Positions 27,101 through 34,034 of a stretch of DNA of 64,000 nt are shown here, piece after piece. Location: the NCBI RefSeq assembly GCF_011009015.1, contig NZ_CP048878.1, positions 2,579,001-2,643,000 on the forward strand. Direction: 5' to 3'. The position numbers and the translations under genes are program-made. Below the pieces are notes generated by a model. That model did not search any database and was not told the origin of the DNA. It was given only the letters and a program-made list of their open reading frames with translations. Position 1 is the first letter of the stretch; every line of letters begins with the position of its first letter. The DNA is from Spartinivicinus ruber. Its GTDB lineage: Bacteria; Pseudomonadota; Gammaproteobacteria; Pseudomonadales; Zooshikellaceae.

Positions 27101-27101
27101 T
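21105..27101 (-). CDS. Giant secreted SpvB / FG-GAP / Rhs polymorphic toxin
   Basis: A protein of 1998 residues. Order: Sec signal (MKQFKRLIGAIGVAASSLVGA), SpvB-type domain at about 28-300 (GDVTVTKSGAANYRIPIEV, GLLGVGWKLTGISSITRCP), seven FG-GAP-like repeats at about 320-680 each with a DVNGDGLTD calcium loop, YD repeats at about 690-1600, the Rhs core end LGRFLSADPF with FNRYSYVRNNPLAFYDPTG near 1712, a Gly/Asn/Ser linker at 1735-1767, and a variable tip. The last 95 residues (SIEFVFDPKTDTF, SPHQRLGQTI, FSGHTWQNWN) recall polymorphic toxin type 43; this is tentative. The gene lies opposite to the tail genes between tape measure and U, with an immunity candidate downstream. Rhs shells normally cage and deliver the tip to rivals. 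Confidence 0.85.
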   Translation of the reverse strand: MKQFKRLIGAIGVAASSLVGANTNNTIVGTLPGDVTVTKSGAANYRIPIEVPPGINGLQPNLALAYDSQKRNGLLGVGWKLTGISSITRCPTTLAQDGFIDGVDFDDNDKFCLNGDRLVAVNGTYGAEGTEYRSEYASYRKIISYGSAGSGPAYFKVWYKDGRIAEFGNTDDSLVEAQGKTEALSWSINKVEDRFGNAINFNYLENNETGEHYPSAVVYAGTTVSFNFEERPDSIFGFVSGVKYQTTQRLNIIKINHRDDSSQYKLAYKTTPAPEKSLINSVERCAQACLPLTQFSWHQVDNNSSYTPSVNTLPAFGLQTGGWQVGQHPRMLGDVNGDGLTDIVGFAYDGVYVSYSTGSGFTPHERKLVAFNGQTGWEVGKHPRMLGDVNGDGLTDIVGFAYDGVYVSYSTGSGFTPHERKLVAFNGQTGWEVGKHPRMLGDVNGDGLTDIVGFANDGVYVSYSTGNGFTPHERKLVAFNGQTGWEVGKHPRMLGDVNGDGLTDIVGFAYDGVYVSYSTGNGFTPHERKLVAFNGQTGWEVGKHPRILGDVNGDGLTDIVGFANDGVYVSYSTGNGFTPHERKLVVFNGQTGWEVGKHPRMLGDVNGDGLTDIVGFASDGVYVSYSTGDGFTQQQRKTIGFNFTGGWRINQHPRMLGDVNGDGLTDIIGFASDGVYTSQSLHAPPLITRITNGLGHVTQLTYKPLTDKAIFTKSTGSQYPLKDTQPATYVVTQVKKANGINGFTTTDYAYEGLKFHHQGLGSLGFAKVTSTQVETGIQTINEYTQDVDSRKIGLLSRSQTLSKNGVVLKDIKQDWQVTKLDDGGISRYQTLLASSTTIQKSLQDEKLSETNQQLTYDAFGNVTESQTTTTDTYGSYQQTVNTTYSNDESQWLLGLATRTEDTRSAPNATSQTRTHAFSFDGTTGALLQQTVEPDNGDLLLTANYSYDSFGNPTEVTQTGAGIEATTTQFTYTADGRFLKTTTNALGHTASQTVDPFWGVTLTSTDANGKVTSYQYDSFGRLEKESRYDGTETTVTRGWFEGASPATAKYWVQTQSSGSSPSKAYFDTLGRSVRTESIALTGKITRTDIEYDALGQIKRQSFPYFKTDTTQRWTTYQYDELLRPVQVTRPDDSVSTTAYNGLTTVVTNALGQTKTTHQNALGQVVSVVDTLSSTLQYQYDAFGNLTQTADPAGNITTIAYDIRGRKVAMNDPDKGNWAYGYDALDRLTRQQDAKDQVTTLHYDKLDRLVKRIDNAQKEKKDWQVSLWEYDKTYKGLLDNIKSEYFSQQYGYDSLLRLTESTQRSYNETFTVTTQYDEFSRPVKTVYPTGLAVAQQYNEHGYLKAITDGKAESPKKYWEADAVDPFGNVILSTLGNGVDVIREFDEKTNRIKTISESLSSAHQVSYLTFGFDDIGNLTAREDVRLGTKETFQYDQLNRLTDVLATLNDGETQTTRVEYDAIGNITFKSDVGSYSYGGSCNGNTAGPHAVTKTTGVQNTTYCYDKNGNMVSGNGRTVHYTAFDKPDLITKGDASTAFAYGADRARHRRVDTTTQGTATTYYMGGVYEKVVSDSGKVQHKHYIADVAIVTQTENGGDENGTKTNYLHRDHLDSIVAITDENAQVIERFSYDPWGKKRLTDWKPAPDYTALASNITTRGFTNHENLDAVGLVHMNGRVYDPNLGRFLSADPFIPNPLDLQSFNRYSYVRNNPLAFYDPTGFYDRDVHTLDTVVVTANRKDPNSERGGYETNGSDNGGSGNGDSDGNGYNDNSSNSQSSTQTVSVLPAELPGLPDYSPASALMFKGQPTWSPIPGNPLKGALATFINDILTFGVWEHVNVRSLQMSMQTQADIAAFKEHFAGTTMMLGILGTLRNPTKAAWKGSGPTAGVLGLGPKAKSNKALKDYNPKSGSIEFVFDPKTDTFVTGKPKDKSYKGSPHQRLGQTINADESTMLGGMLSKNADGSFSTNEFSGHTWQNWNDKNRDSFVNTMEDYGITINHNPGM
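25064..26141 (-). repeat. Tandem 162-bp repeats coding for FG-GAP units, about seven copies
   Basis: A 162-bp unit (54 residues) recurs head to tail. The marker CATGAGGTGTAAAGCC falls at 25361, 25523, 25685, 25847 and 26009, exactly 162 bp apart; the outer copies are more divergent. Inner copies differ by only a few bases, so they arose recently or are kept alike by recombination, and copy number is likely to vary between strains. Confidence 0.92.
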
Positions 27102-27270
27102 TTACTCCCCTAAACAGCTAGTGTTGTACTGCTAGTGCTTTTTGTTAAACGCTCGGTCAAAAAATAGTCGGCTATTATAATGCCAATTGGTACGTACGCA
27201 ACAGGTGAAAAACTTCACTTTCTTAATATGAACAAAAAATATCCATCACTAATAAGATAAATTTTGTATA

Positions 27271-27334
27271 TTTACCCCTAGTTGATACTGTTATTTTTGC
27301 TTGAAAATCAGGCATAGCTATCCAGGAGCTTGCT
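27271..27334 (+). promoter_or_regulatory. Leader module 4: TTTACCCCTA plus start-codon hairpin before gene U
   Basis: TTTACCCCTA is at 27271-27280. GGCATAGC (27311-27318) pairs perfectly with GCTATGCC (27332-27339), which contains the ATG at 27335; CAGGAG lies in the 13-nt loop. The ghost copy at 41572 keeps both arms while its loop has changed. The module lets U-X-D be expressed although the cargo island has cut them off from the sheath operon. Confidence 0.65.
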
Positions 27335-27754
27335 ATGCCACAACCCATGCTTATCCTCACTAATGCCCAACAACAAATCCGCTACCGATTCAGTCGTAAC
27401 ACTGCTGCTTACCAAGCTCGCAACCGGTCCACCCAATACCGTTGGGCAAAACACGACCGAATTAGTACAGATCCTGCCTTACAATTTATTGGCCCTGGTG
27501 AAGATACCTTGAAATTAGATGGGGTGATTTATCCGGAATATCGAGGTGGCCTGAAGCAAATGGAGTCACTCAGACAGGAAGCGGGGAAGGGCAGGCCATT
27601 TTTATTAATTGAAGGGACTGGGTTGGTATTTGGTAAGTACGTGATTGAATCCATCGATGAGGATCAAGAGTATTTTTTAGTCGATGGTCAACCCCAGAAG
27701 ATCACCTTTCGCTTAACCCTAAAAAAATACGGTGATGACCATGCAATCCTATAG
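27335..27754 (+). CDS. Tail terminator-like protein (P2 gpU family)
   Basis: A protein of 139 residues with the P2 gpU pattern: PMLILTNAQQQIRYRFSR, STQYRWAKHDRI, LQFIGPGEDTLKLDGVIYPEYRGGLKQMESLRQEAGKGRP and ITFRLTLKKYGDD. It is needed to finish the tail. It overlaps X by 14 bp. A nearly identical copy with two nonsense changes lies at 41635-42040. Confidence 0.93.
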   Translation: MPQPMLILTNAQQQIRYRFSRNTAAYQARNRSTQYRWAKHDRISTDPALQFIGPGEDTLKLDGVIYPEYRGGLKQMESLRQEAGKGRPFLLIEGTGLVFGKYVIESIDEDQEYFLVDGQPQKITFRLTLKKYGDDHAIL

Positions 27755-27947
27755 AACCGTAGCAGGCCAAACCCTGGATGAAATTGCCTGGCGGTTTTAT
27801 GGGAAAACGACAGGTTATGTGGAGTTGATATTGGAAGTTAACCCCAATTTATCAAAGCAACCAACGATTTTACCCAGCGGATTAATTATTCAACTGCCAG
27901 ATATTCCCGCTAGCCAAGATAAACAACAGGTGCAGCTATGGGATTAA
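27741..27947 (+). CDS. Tail protein X (P2 gpX, LysM-like)
   Basis: A protein of 68 residues: YRTVAGQTLDEIAWRFYGKTTG, then VNPNLSKQPTILPSGLIIQLP, the small LysM-like fold of gpX. Three in-frame starts lie at 27732, 27735 and 27741; the last gives the length and start usual for the family. It overlaps D by 10 bp. Confidence 0.9.
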   Translation: MQSYRTVAGQTLDEIAWRFYGKTTGYVELILEVNPNLSKQPTILPSGLIIQLPDIPASQDKQQVQLWD

Positions 27948-28933
27948 CGCCAGTTTTTAAAGTGGTGGCTAATTCAGTGGATATCACCCAAAAAATCCAG
28001 GAAAGGTTGTTACTGCTGCAAGTGACAGATTGTGCAGGCATTGATTCCGATACCTTGGAAATCAAACTGGATGATCGTGACCATAAAATAGCCTTGCCTG
28101 CCACGGGTGCTAAATTAATGGTGTGGTTGGGCTACCAAGAAACCGGCTTGGTGAGAATGGGCACCTATATAGTTGATGAAATTGAAATCACAGGGCCACC
28201 TTGGGCGATTTGTATTCGGGGTAAAGCGGCAGATATGCGCAAGGAGATGAAAGCCCCACGGACAGAGAAGTGGCAAAAGGCTGGTAAGCCTTCTCCTTAT
28301 TTTCCGCTGACTGAAATTGTGTCTACGGTGGCTGCCCGTTATCAGCTGGAACCCAGAGTAGGGGAGGAATACCAACAAGCGGCTTATCCTGTGATCAACC
28401 AAACCGATGAAAGTGACTTGCACCTGTTGTCGCGTTTAGCCAAAGACCTTGGAGCGATTGCTAAACCTGCGGGTAACTATCTATTGTTTGTGAAGCGGGG
28501 GAAGGGCAAGTCAGTTTCAGGCATCAAACTACCAACGGTTAACCTGCAGCCTACTGATATAACTGATTTATACATAATCATTGCTGAACGGGGGGCTTTT
28601 CAGAGTGTAACAGCCAAGTACGAGGACCAAGGCAACGCGAAAACGCAACAGGTGACCATCGGTGAAGGCAAGCCCTGCCACACTATCCGGAAGAAATTCA
28701 AAACCCAAGAAGAAGCAGCAAAGGCAGCAAAAGCCAAGTTAGATCACTACCAGCGAGGTGAGGCTAGTATCGAGATCAACTTACCGGGCAAACCAGAATT
28801 AATGGCCGAAGCTGACTTATCAATGGTAGGGTTTCGTGATGGGGTGAATGGCATTTGGACGATTGAGCGGGTGACGCATACATTGGATAGTAATGGATAT
28901 AAATCAGTTGTCGAAGCAGCGACTAAGGAGTGA
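27938..28933 (+). CDS. Late control / tail hub protein (P2 gpD family)
   Basis: A protein of 331 residues: PVFKVVANSVDITQKIQERLLLLQVTDCAGIDSDTLEIKLDDRD at the front, LMVWLGYQETG, then ESDLHLLSRLAKDLGAIAKPAGNYLLFVKRG, and a final LAEADLSMVGFRDGVNGIWTIERVTHTLDSNGY, all typical of gpD. It forms the hub that holds the spike. It is the last late gene; the integrase pseudogene follows 306 bp later, as int follows D (after ogr) in P2. No Ogr-like zinc finger gene is visible in between. Confidence 0.93.
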   Translation: MGLTPVFKVVANSVDITQKIQERLLLLQVTDCAGIDSDTLEIKLDDRDHKIALPATGAKLMVWLGYQETGLVRMGTYIVDEIEITGPPWAICIRGKAADMRKEMKAPRTEKWQKAGKPSPYFPLTEIVSTVAARYQLEPRVGEEYQQAAYPVINQTDESDLHLLSRLAKDLGAIAKPAGNYLLFVKRGKGKSVSGIKLPTVNLQPTDITDLYIIIAERGAFQSVTAKYEDQGNAKTQQVTIGEGKPCHTIRKKFKTQEEAAKAAKAKLDHYQRGEASIEINLPGKPELMAEADLSMVGFRDGVNGIWTIERVTHTLDSNGYKSVVEAATKE

Positions 28934-29239
28934 TCAATTTATAAGTCAACTGATGTATTTTGTGAAATTTTTTCCTGTCGGTGTATCATATAGTGCACCA
29001 TTTAAAGCAAATGTCTTATAACTAATTGAATTTTAAAAGAAATAATTCACAAGCCGTCCAATCCATCATGGGTGCAACGGCAAAAGTTCGGTTCAAGGTT
29101 TTACTGCTTTTCGTTTGCATTTCAATAAGTTAACTATCTTAAATTATTCAAACAGTTGACTAAAAAGTCTCAGAAAATCGCTGTTTTTCACCCTTCGGTG
29201 TACCATATTGTAAATGGTGCACCGCTGTGAATTGGCTGA
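28934..29239 (+). promoter_or_regulatory. Intergenic stretch before the integrase pseudogene with two palindromic sites
   Basis: No gene is seen here. CGGTGTACCAT (29196-29206) and ATGGTGCACCG (29214-29224) form a near-perfect 11-bp inverted repeat, and a related site, GGTGTATCATATAGTGCACC, lies at 28980-28999. The shared GGTGYA / TGCACC halves suggest an operator for a phage regulator, or arm sites for the integrase. Which of these is inference. Confidence 0.4.
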
Positions 29240-29933
29240 ATGTTAACCATTTTAAAGCGTTCCAGAGCAAATGGAAGCGCTGCTTATCGAGCCGTGGTGA
29301 GAGTAAAGCGGAAAGGTAAGATTGTCTATTCTGAATCGCGAACTTTTGACTGTGAGAAGCTAGCGAAACTGTGGGGTAGGAAACGTGAGCTAGAGCTACA
29401 AACCCCTGAAGGGATCCAAAAGCTGAAGGTGGCAAAAGTAACGATTGAGCAACTTATCGATCGGTACATCAAAGAGGTTGAGCCTATTACTGCTAGTGCA
29501 ATTGATGCAGCAAGAGCTGTGCTCAATCAGTTGGGGCTTATCGGTAAATCGAGTCGGCGTGATTGACTAGTTACACCTGATGAGGTTAATCAGTTGTCAG
29601 CAGCGTTTGAAGAAAGATTCTTAAATCGACAAGCAAATATTCCAATGAGTGATATTTTTGAATTTGCTATCGAAACGGCTAAGCGGCAAAACGAAATCTG
29701 CAGCTTGCGCTGGGAAGACTTGAATCTGGACAAGAAAACGATTGTGATCCGTGAGCGCAAAGATCCAAAAAATAAACACAATAACCACTAGGAAGTGCCG
29801 CTGTTGGGTAAGGCATTGGATATTTTTCTCAAACAACCTCGGGTTTCAGATCTGATTTTTCCCTATAATTCTAAATCTGTAGGGGCTGCCTTTACACGTG
29901 TGGTGCATAGCTTGCGGATTCATGACTTACGGT
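29240..29933 (+). pseudogene. Broken tyrosine integrase
   Basis: Read through stops, the region gives an N-terminal AP2/SAM-like part (ILKRSRANGSAAYRAVVRVKR, then LIDRYIKEVEP), a TGA at 29564, the catalytic-arm region ETAKRQNEICSLRWEDLNLD (R..E..L.W), a TAG at 29789, PLLGKALDIFL, LIFPYNSKSVGAAF and HDLR, where the HxxR box is cut by an IS1-like element. The second half of the catalytic domain, including the Tyr, is missing. With two stops and a truncation it cannot work, so this prophage cannot excise by itself unless another integrase acts. Confidence 0.82.
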
Positions 29934-30327
29934 GGTGGTGCCCAAACCTATTTTTGAATAATTATTAGACAGATTCACTGAGTGAAATAATGACTGCTTT
30001 TGTTGTATGATAGCCGGTACTTATAGTGATGGTTTCGAAGAGTAAGTTTTGGCTACAGTGAATGTGTTGTGCACTCAGTGCAATAGTGATCAAGTGAAAA
30101 AAATAGGTTATACGCCAGAATGAAAGCAACGCTATCAGTGTAAGAGCCTACTCTGTAAAAAGTCATTTATATTGGATTATAGCAATAAAGCTTACCAGCC
30201 AGGGGTAAAAGAAAAGATCATCGATATGACTGTGAATAATACTCAAAAAATTGAAAGAAAGCACTTAACCTTAAGAACTTGAATTAAGCGCCTATGTAGA
30301 AAAACAATTTGTTTTTCTAAGTCAGGT
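29934..30327 (+). mobile_element. Internally deleted IS1-like element
   Basis: The left end GGTGGTGCCCAAACC and the InsA-like part (CTQCNSDQVKKIGYTPE, stop, KQRYQCKS) match the copy at 32460, but after GATATGACTGTGAAT the sequence jumps to ATACTCAAAAAATTG, removing about 400 bp of InsA/InsB. It ends within the InsB tail near AAGTCAG. It cannot code for transposase. It truncates the integrase gene. The 30328-30453 stretch beyond it holds nothing recognised. Confidence 0.75.
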
Positions 30328-30453
30328 GGTGGGTGTTCTCGGGTTGATTGGCTGGCGGCTAAGTATGGGATCTGTAGACGACAAGCATGAGGGATGAGGG
30401 TTTGGATAAAAAGGGGGGGATGGAGCTGGGATGAAAGTGAAAAAATTAACTCT

Positions 30454-31251
30454 CTACTGACTCAATATTCTGAAGTCATCTTTTGAAGGTACTTTAGCTA
30501 TGATCCCTTGTTTTGAGAAACTGCTGTAAATTTCAGACATCCTCCCATTTTTATATAAGTTTAATATAGCTTCATTAAACTTATAAATGTAAGATTTTGG
30601 CGTGATGTCTTTAACAAAAACTATGTAATAGATGTTTTTTTTATCAACTCCGGAAAATCTTATATTACTCAATAGCTCTTTTCTAATTGATAGTTCTGCA
30701 TTTGAATCAGGAGCATAAATAGCTCCTTTTTCTCCAAATCGTCCATTGTCTAGCATTTTGTAAACATTCTTATATTCGGGGAAAATTTTAATCGTTAAGT
30801 TTGGAATGAGCTCAGCAAAACTACTCAAGGTTTTAGACATATTTGTTGGCCCCCAAGTAGCAACTGTATAACCCTCTAGCTGCTCTCGTTTAGAGTATTT
30901 TAAAGGATTGGTTTTGTTAACATAGATAGAATAATTTACATAATTTATTGGATAGCTATAATACCATTTTCTGGCTCTCTCAGCCCTATAGCTCATGCCA
31001 AATGCAGCATGTGTGCTGTGATTTTTTAAATTTTTAAACATTCTTAAAGTAGGATGAAGTTGTATTTCTATTTTTTGCTTGATATTTTGGTTTGCTTCTT
31101 TAATAAGCTGAGCTATTGGTCCATCAACTTTCCCTGTTTTTGAGTTTATATATGTCAGTGGAGGGTATGTATCAAAAATTATCGTATCATTAGCATATAT
31201 ATAGCAAACCCAAAAAACTGTGACTATTATGACTAGTGGGGTTTGTGCCAT
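30454..31251 (-). CDS. Periplasmic substrate-binding-like protein (SBP family 3 type)
   Basis: A protein of 265 residues with a hydrophobic leader (LVIIVTVFWVCYIYA) and then DTYPPLTYINSKTGKVDGPIAQLI, the opening of bacterial extracellular solute-binding proteins of family 3, with YSYPINYVNYSIYV, LEGYTVATWGPTN and a helical end. No transporter genes are nearby. It lies 22 bp after a second gene of the same class. Single binding-like proteins of this sort are abundant in some marine gammaproteobacteria; their ligands are unknown. Confidence 0.68.
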   Translation of the reverse strand: MAQTPLVIIVTVFWVCYIYANDTIIFDTYPPLTYINSKTGKVDGPIAQLIKEANQNIKQKIEIQLHPTLRMFKNLKNHSTHAAFGMSYRAERARKWYYSYPINYVNYSIYVNKTNPLKYSKREQLEGYTVATWGPTNMSKTLSSFAELIPNLTIKIFPEYKNVYKMLDNGRFGEKGAIYAPDSNAELSIRKELLSNIRFSGVDKKNIYYIVFVKDITPKSYIYKFNEAILNLYKNGRMSEIYSSFSKQGIIAKVPSKDDFRILSQ

Positions 31252-31273
31252 AATAATATGTCTTACGATACGT

Positions 31274-32017
31274 TTAAAAGCTTAGACTTTTTGTGGCTTG
31301 ATTGATTTTGTGAATTATACTATTGTCTACTTTTTTACTGCACATAAAATAACGATGACTTCCTGGAGGAAGGTCAGATAACCTATGTATTATAAAGTGA
31401 CTGTTAGTGGGGGAGATTAGCTCTTCCGCTTCTTCTTCAGCAACGATGAAATAATCAAATCTCTTGGCTTTTAGCATTTCCATCATTCCAAAATTACCCT
31501 TTGAAGTGTGTAGTTCGTTTGGTTTATGCTGACTGATTTTTTTATCTATAAATTCACCGTATGAATACCCTAGTTTAAGACCAATATACAAGCTTTTATT
31601 TGCAAGTAATTCATCAATTTTTTTAGTTTTAAGTATGTCGGTTTGATCTTTGGTTGTAATTAACACCGCTGGTTTATCTTGATAAATCGGCATAGAGAAC
31701 TTTGCGAATATCTCTCTTTCTTCATTTTTGAACCAACCGATAGCACATATGTGCTCCTCATTAGATTTTACTTCATCTATTTGGCGTGCGGCTGGTATGT
31801 TTAATATTCGATATGTGATACCACTTTTGTCTAATATTTGTTGAGCTCGATTCCCAACAATGCCAATAAGCTTATTATTTTTCATTTTGTAGTAAGGAAG
31901 TCGCTCATGATAATAAATATTAATATGATGTTCGTTTGCGATTGATAACCAAGGTAGATAATAGATTATAATTATCAAAAATATAATAGGATTGCTTTTC
32001 ATCTTAGGGTTATCCAC
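31274..32017 (-). CDS. Second periplasmic substrate-binding-like protein (SBP family 3 type)
   Basis: A protein of 247 residues: leader PIIFLIIIIYYLPWLSIA, then INIYYHERLPYYKMKNNKLIGIVGNRAQQIL, ICAIGWFKNEEREIFAKFS and GLKLGYSYGEFID, the usual bilobal SBP pattern. It shares class but little identity with 30454-31251, with which it probably forms an operon. It is transcribed toward the IS1-damaged integrase, away from the endolysin. No permease or ATPase gene accompanies it. Confidence 0.68.
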   Translation of the reverse strand: MDNPKMKSNPIIFLIIIIYYLPWLSIANEHHINIYYHERLPYYKMKNNKLIGIVGNRAQQILDKSGITYRILNIPAARQIDEVKSNEEHICAIGWFKNEEREIFAKFSMPIYQDKPAVLITTKDQTDILKTKKIDELLANKSLYIGLKLGYSYGEFIDKKISQHKPNELHTSKGNFGMMEMLKAKRFDYFIVAEEEAEELISPTNSHFIIHRLSDLPPGSHRYFMCSKKVDNSIIHKINQATKSLSF

Positions 32018-32089
32018 AGAGCGTATAGAGTACCTATATTAGCTTGATTATAGCTCAGCTGGATTAGATAGTTTCATGCTAAAAAAATG

Positions 32090-32160
32090 TTTCCCCTAAC
32101 TTTTATCAGGTAGTTTTTAAAAACTCTTCACTATATCCCTAACGAGATATTGAGGAGTTT
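32090..32160 (+). promoter_or_regulatory. Leader module 5: TTTCCCCTAAC plus RBS hairpin before the endolysin
   Basis: TTTCCCCTAAC lies at 32090-32100. AAACTCTTCA (32121-32130) pairs with TGAGGAGTTT (32151-32160) with one G-T pair, and ATATC / GATAT form an inner stem. The 3' arm holds the GAGGAG ribosome binding site and touches the ATG at 32161. Confidence 0.62.
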
Positions 32161-32459
32161 ATGCCTAAATTCAGCCATACATCATTAGATTGCTTAGCTT
32201 CCTGCCACAAAGACCTTCAAGTTTTATTCAGCGAGATCATTAAAGATTGTGATTGCAGTATTTTATTTGGCCACCGTAATCAGCAAGATCAGGATGCCGC
32301 TTTTGCTGCTGGTCGTTCTAAGCTGGCATTTCCCCATAGCAAACATTATCGACTCCCAGCCTTTGCTGTGGATGTAGCGCCTTATCCAATTAATTGGGAG
32401 GACTATAACCGGTTTTATTATTTTGGTGGGTTAGTGGTAGGAACGGCGATAAAGTTGTT
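32161..32459 (+). pseudogene. M15-type phage endolysin, truncated by an IS1-like element
   Basis: The frame gives DCSILFGHRNQQDQDAAFAAGRSKLAFPHSKHYRLPAFAVDVAPYPINW, the zinc site (H...D) and surrounding motif of L-alanyl-D-glutamate peptidases (M15, VanY-like) used as phage endolysins. The region with the last His of the zinc site is missing: after GTAIKLL the IS1-like left end takes over at 32460 and the frame stops at 32487. The enzyme should be inactive. It opens the ghost prophage. Confidence 0.82.
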
Positions 32460-33343
32460 GGTGGTGCTCAAACCTATTTTTGAATAATTATTAGACAGAT
32501 ACACTGAGTGAAATAATGACTGCTTTTGTTGTATGATAGCCGGTACTTATAGTGATGGTTTCGAAGAGTAAGTTTTGGCTACAGTGAATGTGTTGTGCAC
32601 TCAGTGCAATAGTGATCAAGTGAAAAAAATAGGTTATACGCCAGAATGAAAGCAACGCTATCAGTGTAAGAGCCTACTCTGCAAAAAGTCATTTATATTG
32701 GATTATAGCAATAAAGCTTACCAGCCAGGGGTAAAAGAAAAGATCATCGATATGACTGTGAATGGAAGCGGAATAAGGGATATAGCCAGAGTCCTGGGTA
32801 TTAGCCGAAATACAGTTATTGAGACGCTCAAAAAAAGAGTCTTAGCTGCACACGATTAATAGTGAGCGGTTAGAACCATTAGAAAACCCCCGTGATACCC
32901 AGGTTAATCTGGAAAAAATATTGGTAGCTGAAGTTGATGAGATGTGGAGTTTTGTAAAGAAGAAAACTAATCAGCGCTGGCTATGACATGTCATCGATGC
33001 GGTATCTGGCGATGTACTAGCGTATGTACTCGACTCTCGCAAGGATGAAGCCTTGATAAAGCTACAATCATTACTGATGCTTTTTGGAATTAAATTATTA
33101 TGTACAGATGACTGGGGAGCTTACAGCCGACATATTCCAGCAGAAAAGCACGTAGTAGGAAAAAAAATACTCAAAAAATTGAAAGAAAGTACTTAACCTT
33201 AAGAACTCGAATTAAGCGCCTATGCAGAAAAACAATTTGTTTTTCTAAGTTAGGTAAAATGCATGACACTGTTATAGGGCTTTATATTAATCGCTATGAA
33301 TTTGGGCGAAACATTTGATGAAACACAGGTTTGATCCACTACC
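32460..33343 (+). mobile_element. IS1-family element, degenerate
   Basis: Left end GGTGGTGCTCAAACC and right end GGTTTGATCCACTACC form imperfect terminal inverted repeats. InsA-like coding has zinc-finger Cys pairs, then KEKIIDMTVNGSGIRDIARVLGISRNTVI, with a TGA at 32646. The A-run CTCAAAAAAAGAG would be the frameshift site. InsB-like coding gives EVDEMWSFVKKK, TDDWGAYS, RTRIKRLCRK and HDTVIGLYIN, with a TGA at 32983. With at least two stops it cannot make transposase. No target duplication is seen. Confidence 0.78.
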
Positions 33344-33529
33344 ATTTTTTCTTAGATAAGCATAGCGGTTTTGGTTCATACCAAAAGGAAGCTAGTAGAA
33401 AAGGGCATGTCAATTAGATAGTCTTTGGTTGAATTCTGAGCTAGATGAAGTGGCTTAGCTTACTGTTTTTACTTATGAGATAATCACCGAAATTGCTCTA
33501 TGTAGGGGCTGACTGTTTGCTAGCTATTG

Positions 33530-33985
33530 ATGGATGTTCGTGTGAAGTACACAAGTTGCTTGAAACTTACCTTGTTTATGCCAGTGATTGGGCCTGTGGC
33601 TATCTGGCTGCTTGCTGTAGGAGCTCAAAGTCTTTTTAAGATGGAGTGGCTTGAAACGGTTGTTGCAGTTTTTGGTATCAATATTATTGGGCTAATACTT
33701 TTCTGTATTCCTTACTTCTTAGCTGTTGGTATAACTTGGTGGAGGATGAAAAATAAGTCGGATAAGCAGGTATTCTGGTCAGTATGTTATTTTCCCCTAT
33801 TAGTGGTTCTTTTTTCAATAATTGGTTTTACTGTAGTGAATTTTGATAATTTCAGTGGTTTTGCTAAGTTGAATAAACTGTTTGAAGCACTGGGCCCAAT
33901 TACAGCCATTGAATTATCATTTGGAACGCCCTGGATAATCCTATCACTACTTTATACCCACTTTTTTAAGAAAAGAGAACTTTAG
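33530..33985 (+). CDS. Polytopic membrane protein, paralogue of the one at 317-793
   Basis: A protein of 151 residues with four hydrophobic segments, start ATG 33530 (MDVRVKYTSCLKLTLFMPVIGP). It matches the 317-793 protein over its whole length, and about 80 bp of upstream sequence (GTGGCTTAGCTTAC, ATGAGATAATC) is also shared. Here it lies between the truncated endolysin and the head protease remnant, as its relative lies just before the intact protease. It is therefore a syntenic prophage gene still intact in the ghost. Confidence 0.66.
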   Translation: MDVRVKYTSCLKLTLFMPVIGPVAIWLLAVGAQSLFKMEWLETVVAVFGINIIGLILFCIPYFLAVGITWWRMKNKSDKQVFWSVCYFPLLVVLFSIIGFTVVNFDNFSGFAKLNKLFEALGPITAIELSFGTPWIILSLLYTHFFKKREL

Positions 33986-33995
33986 TTTTGAAGGT

Positions 33996-34025
33996 AAATG
34001 GAGTGATGATTCCTTCGCTCCATTT
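33996..34025. terminator. Bidirectional hairpin AAATGGAG / CTCCATTT
   Basis: A perfect 8-bp stem between two convergent genes, followed by TTAAAG on the + strand. Confidence 0.6.
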
Positions 34026-34034
34026 TAAAGTAGG

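Noticed and set aside
29594-29791. A separate small integrase-like gene
   Set aside because: It is the middle of one integrase pseudogene interrupted by stop codons on both sides.
30328-30453. Possible small gene after the deleted IS1-like copy (ending near a TGA)
   Set aside because: Only about 20 coding-like codons without a start; could not be assigned.
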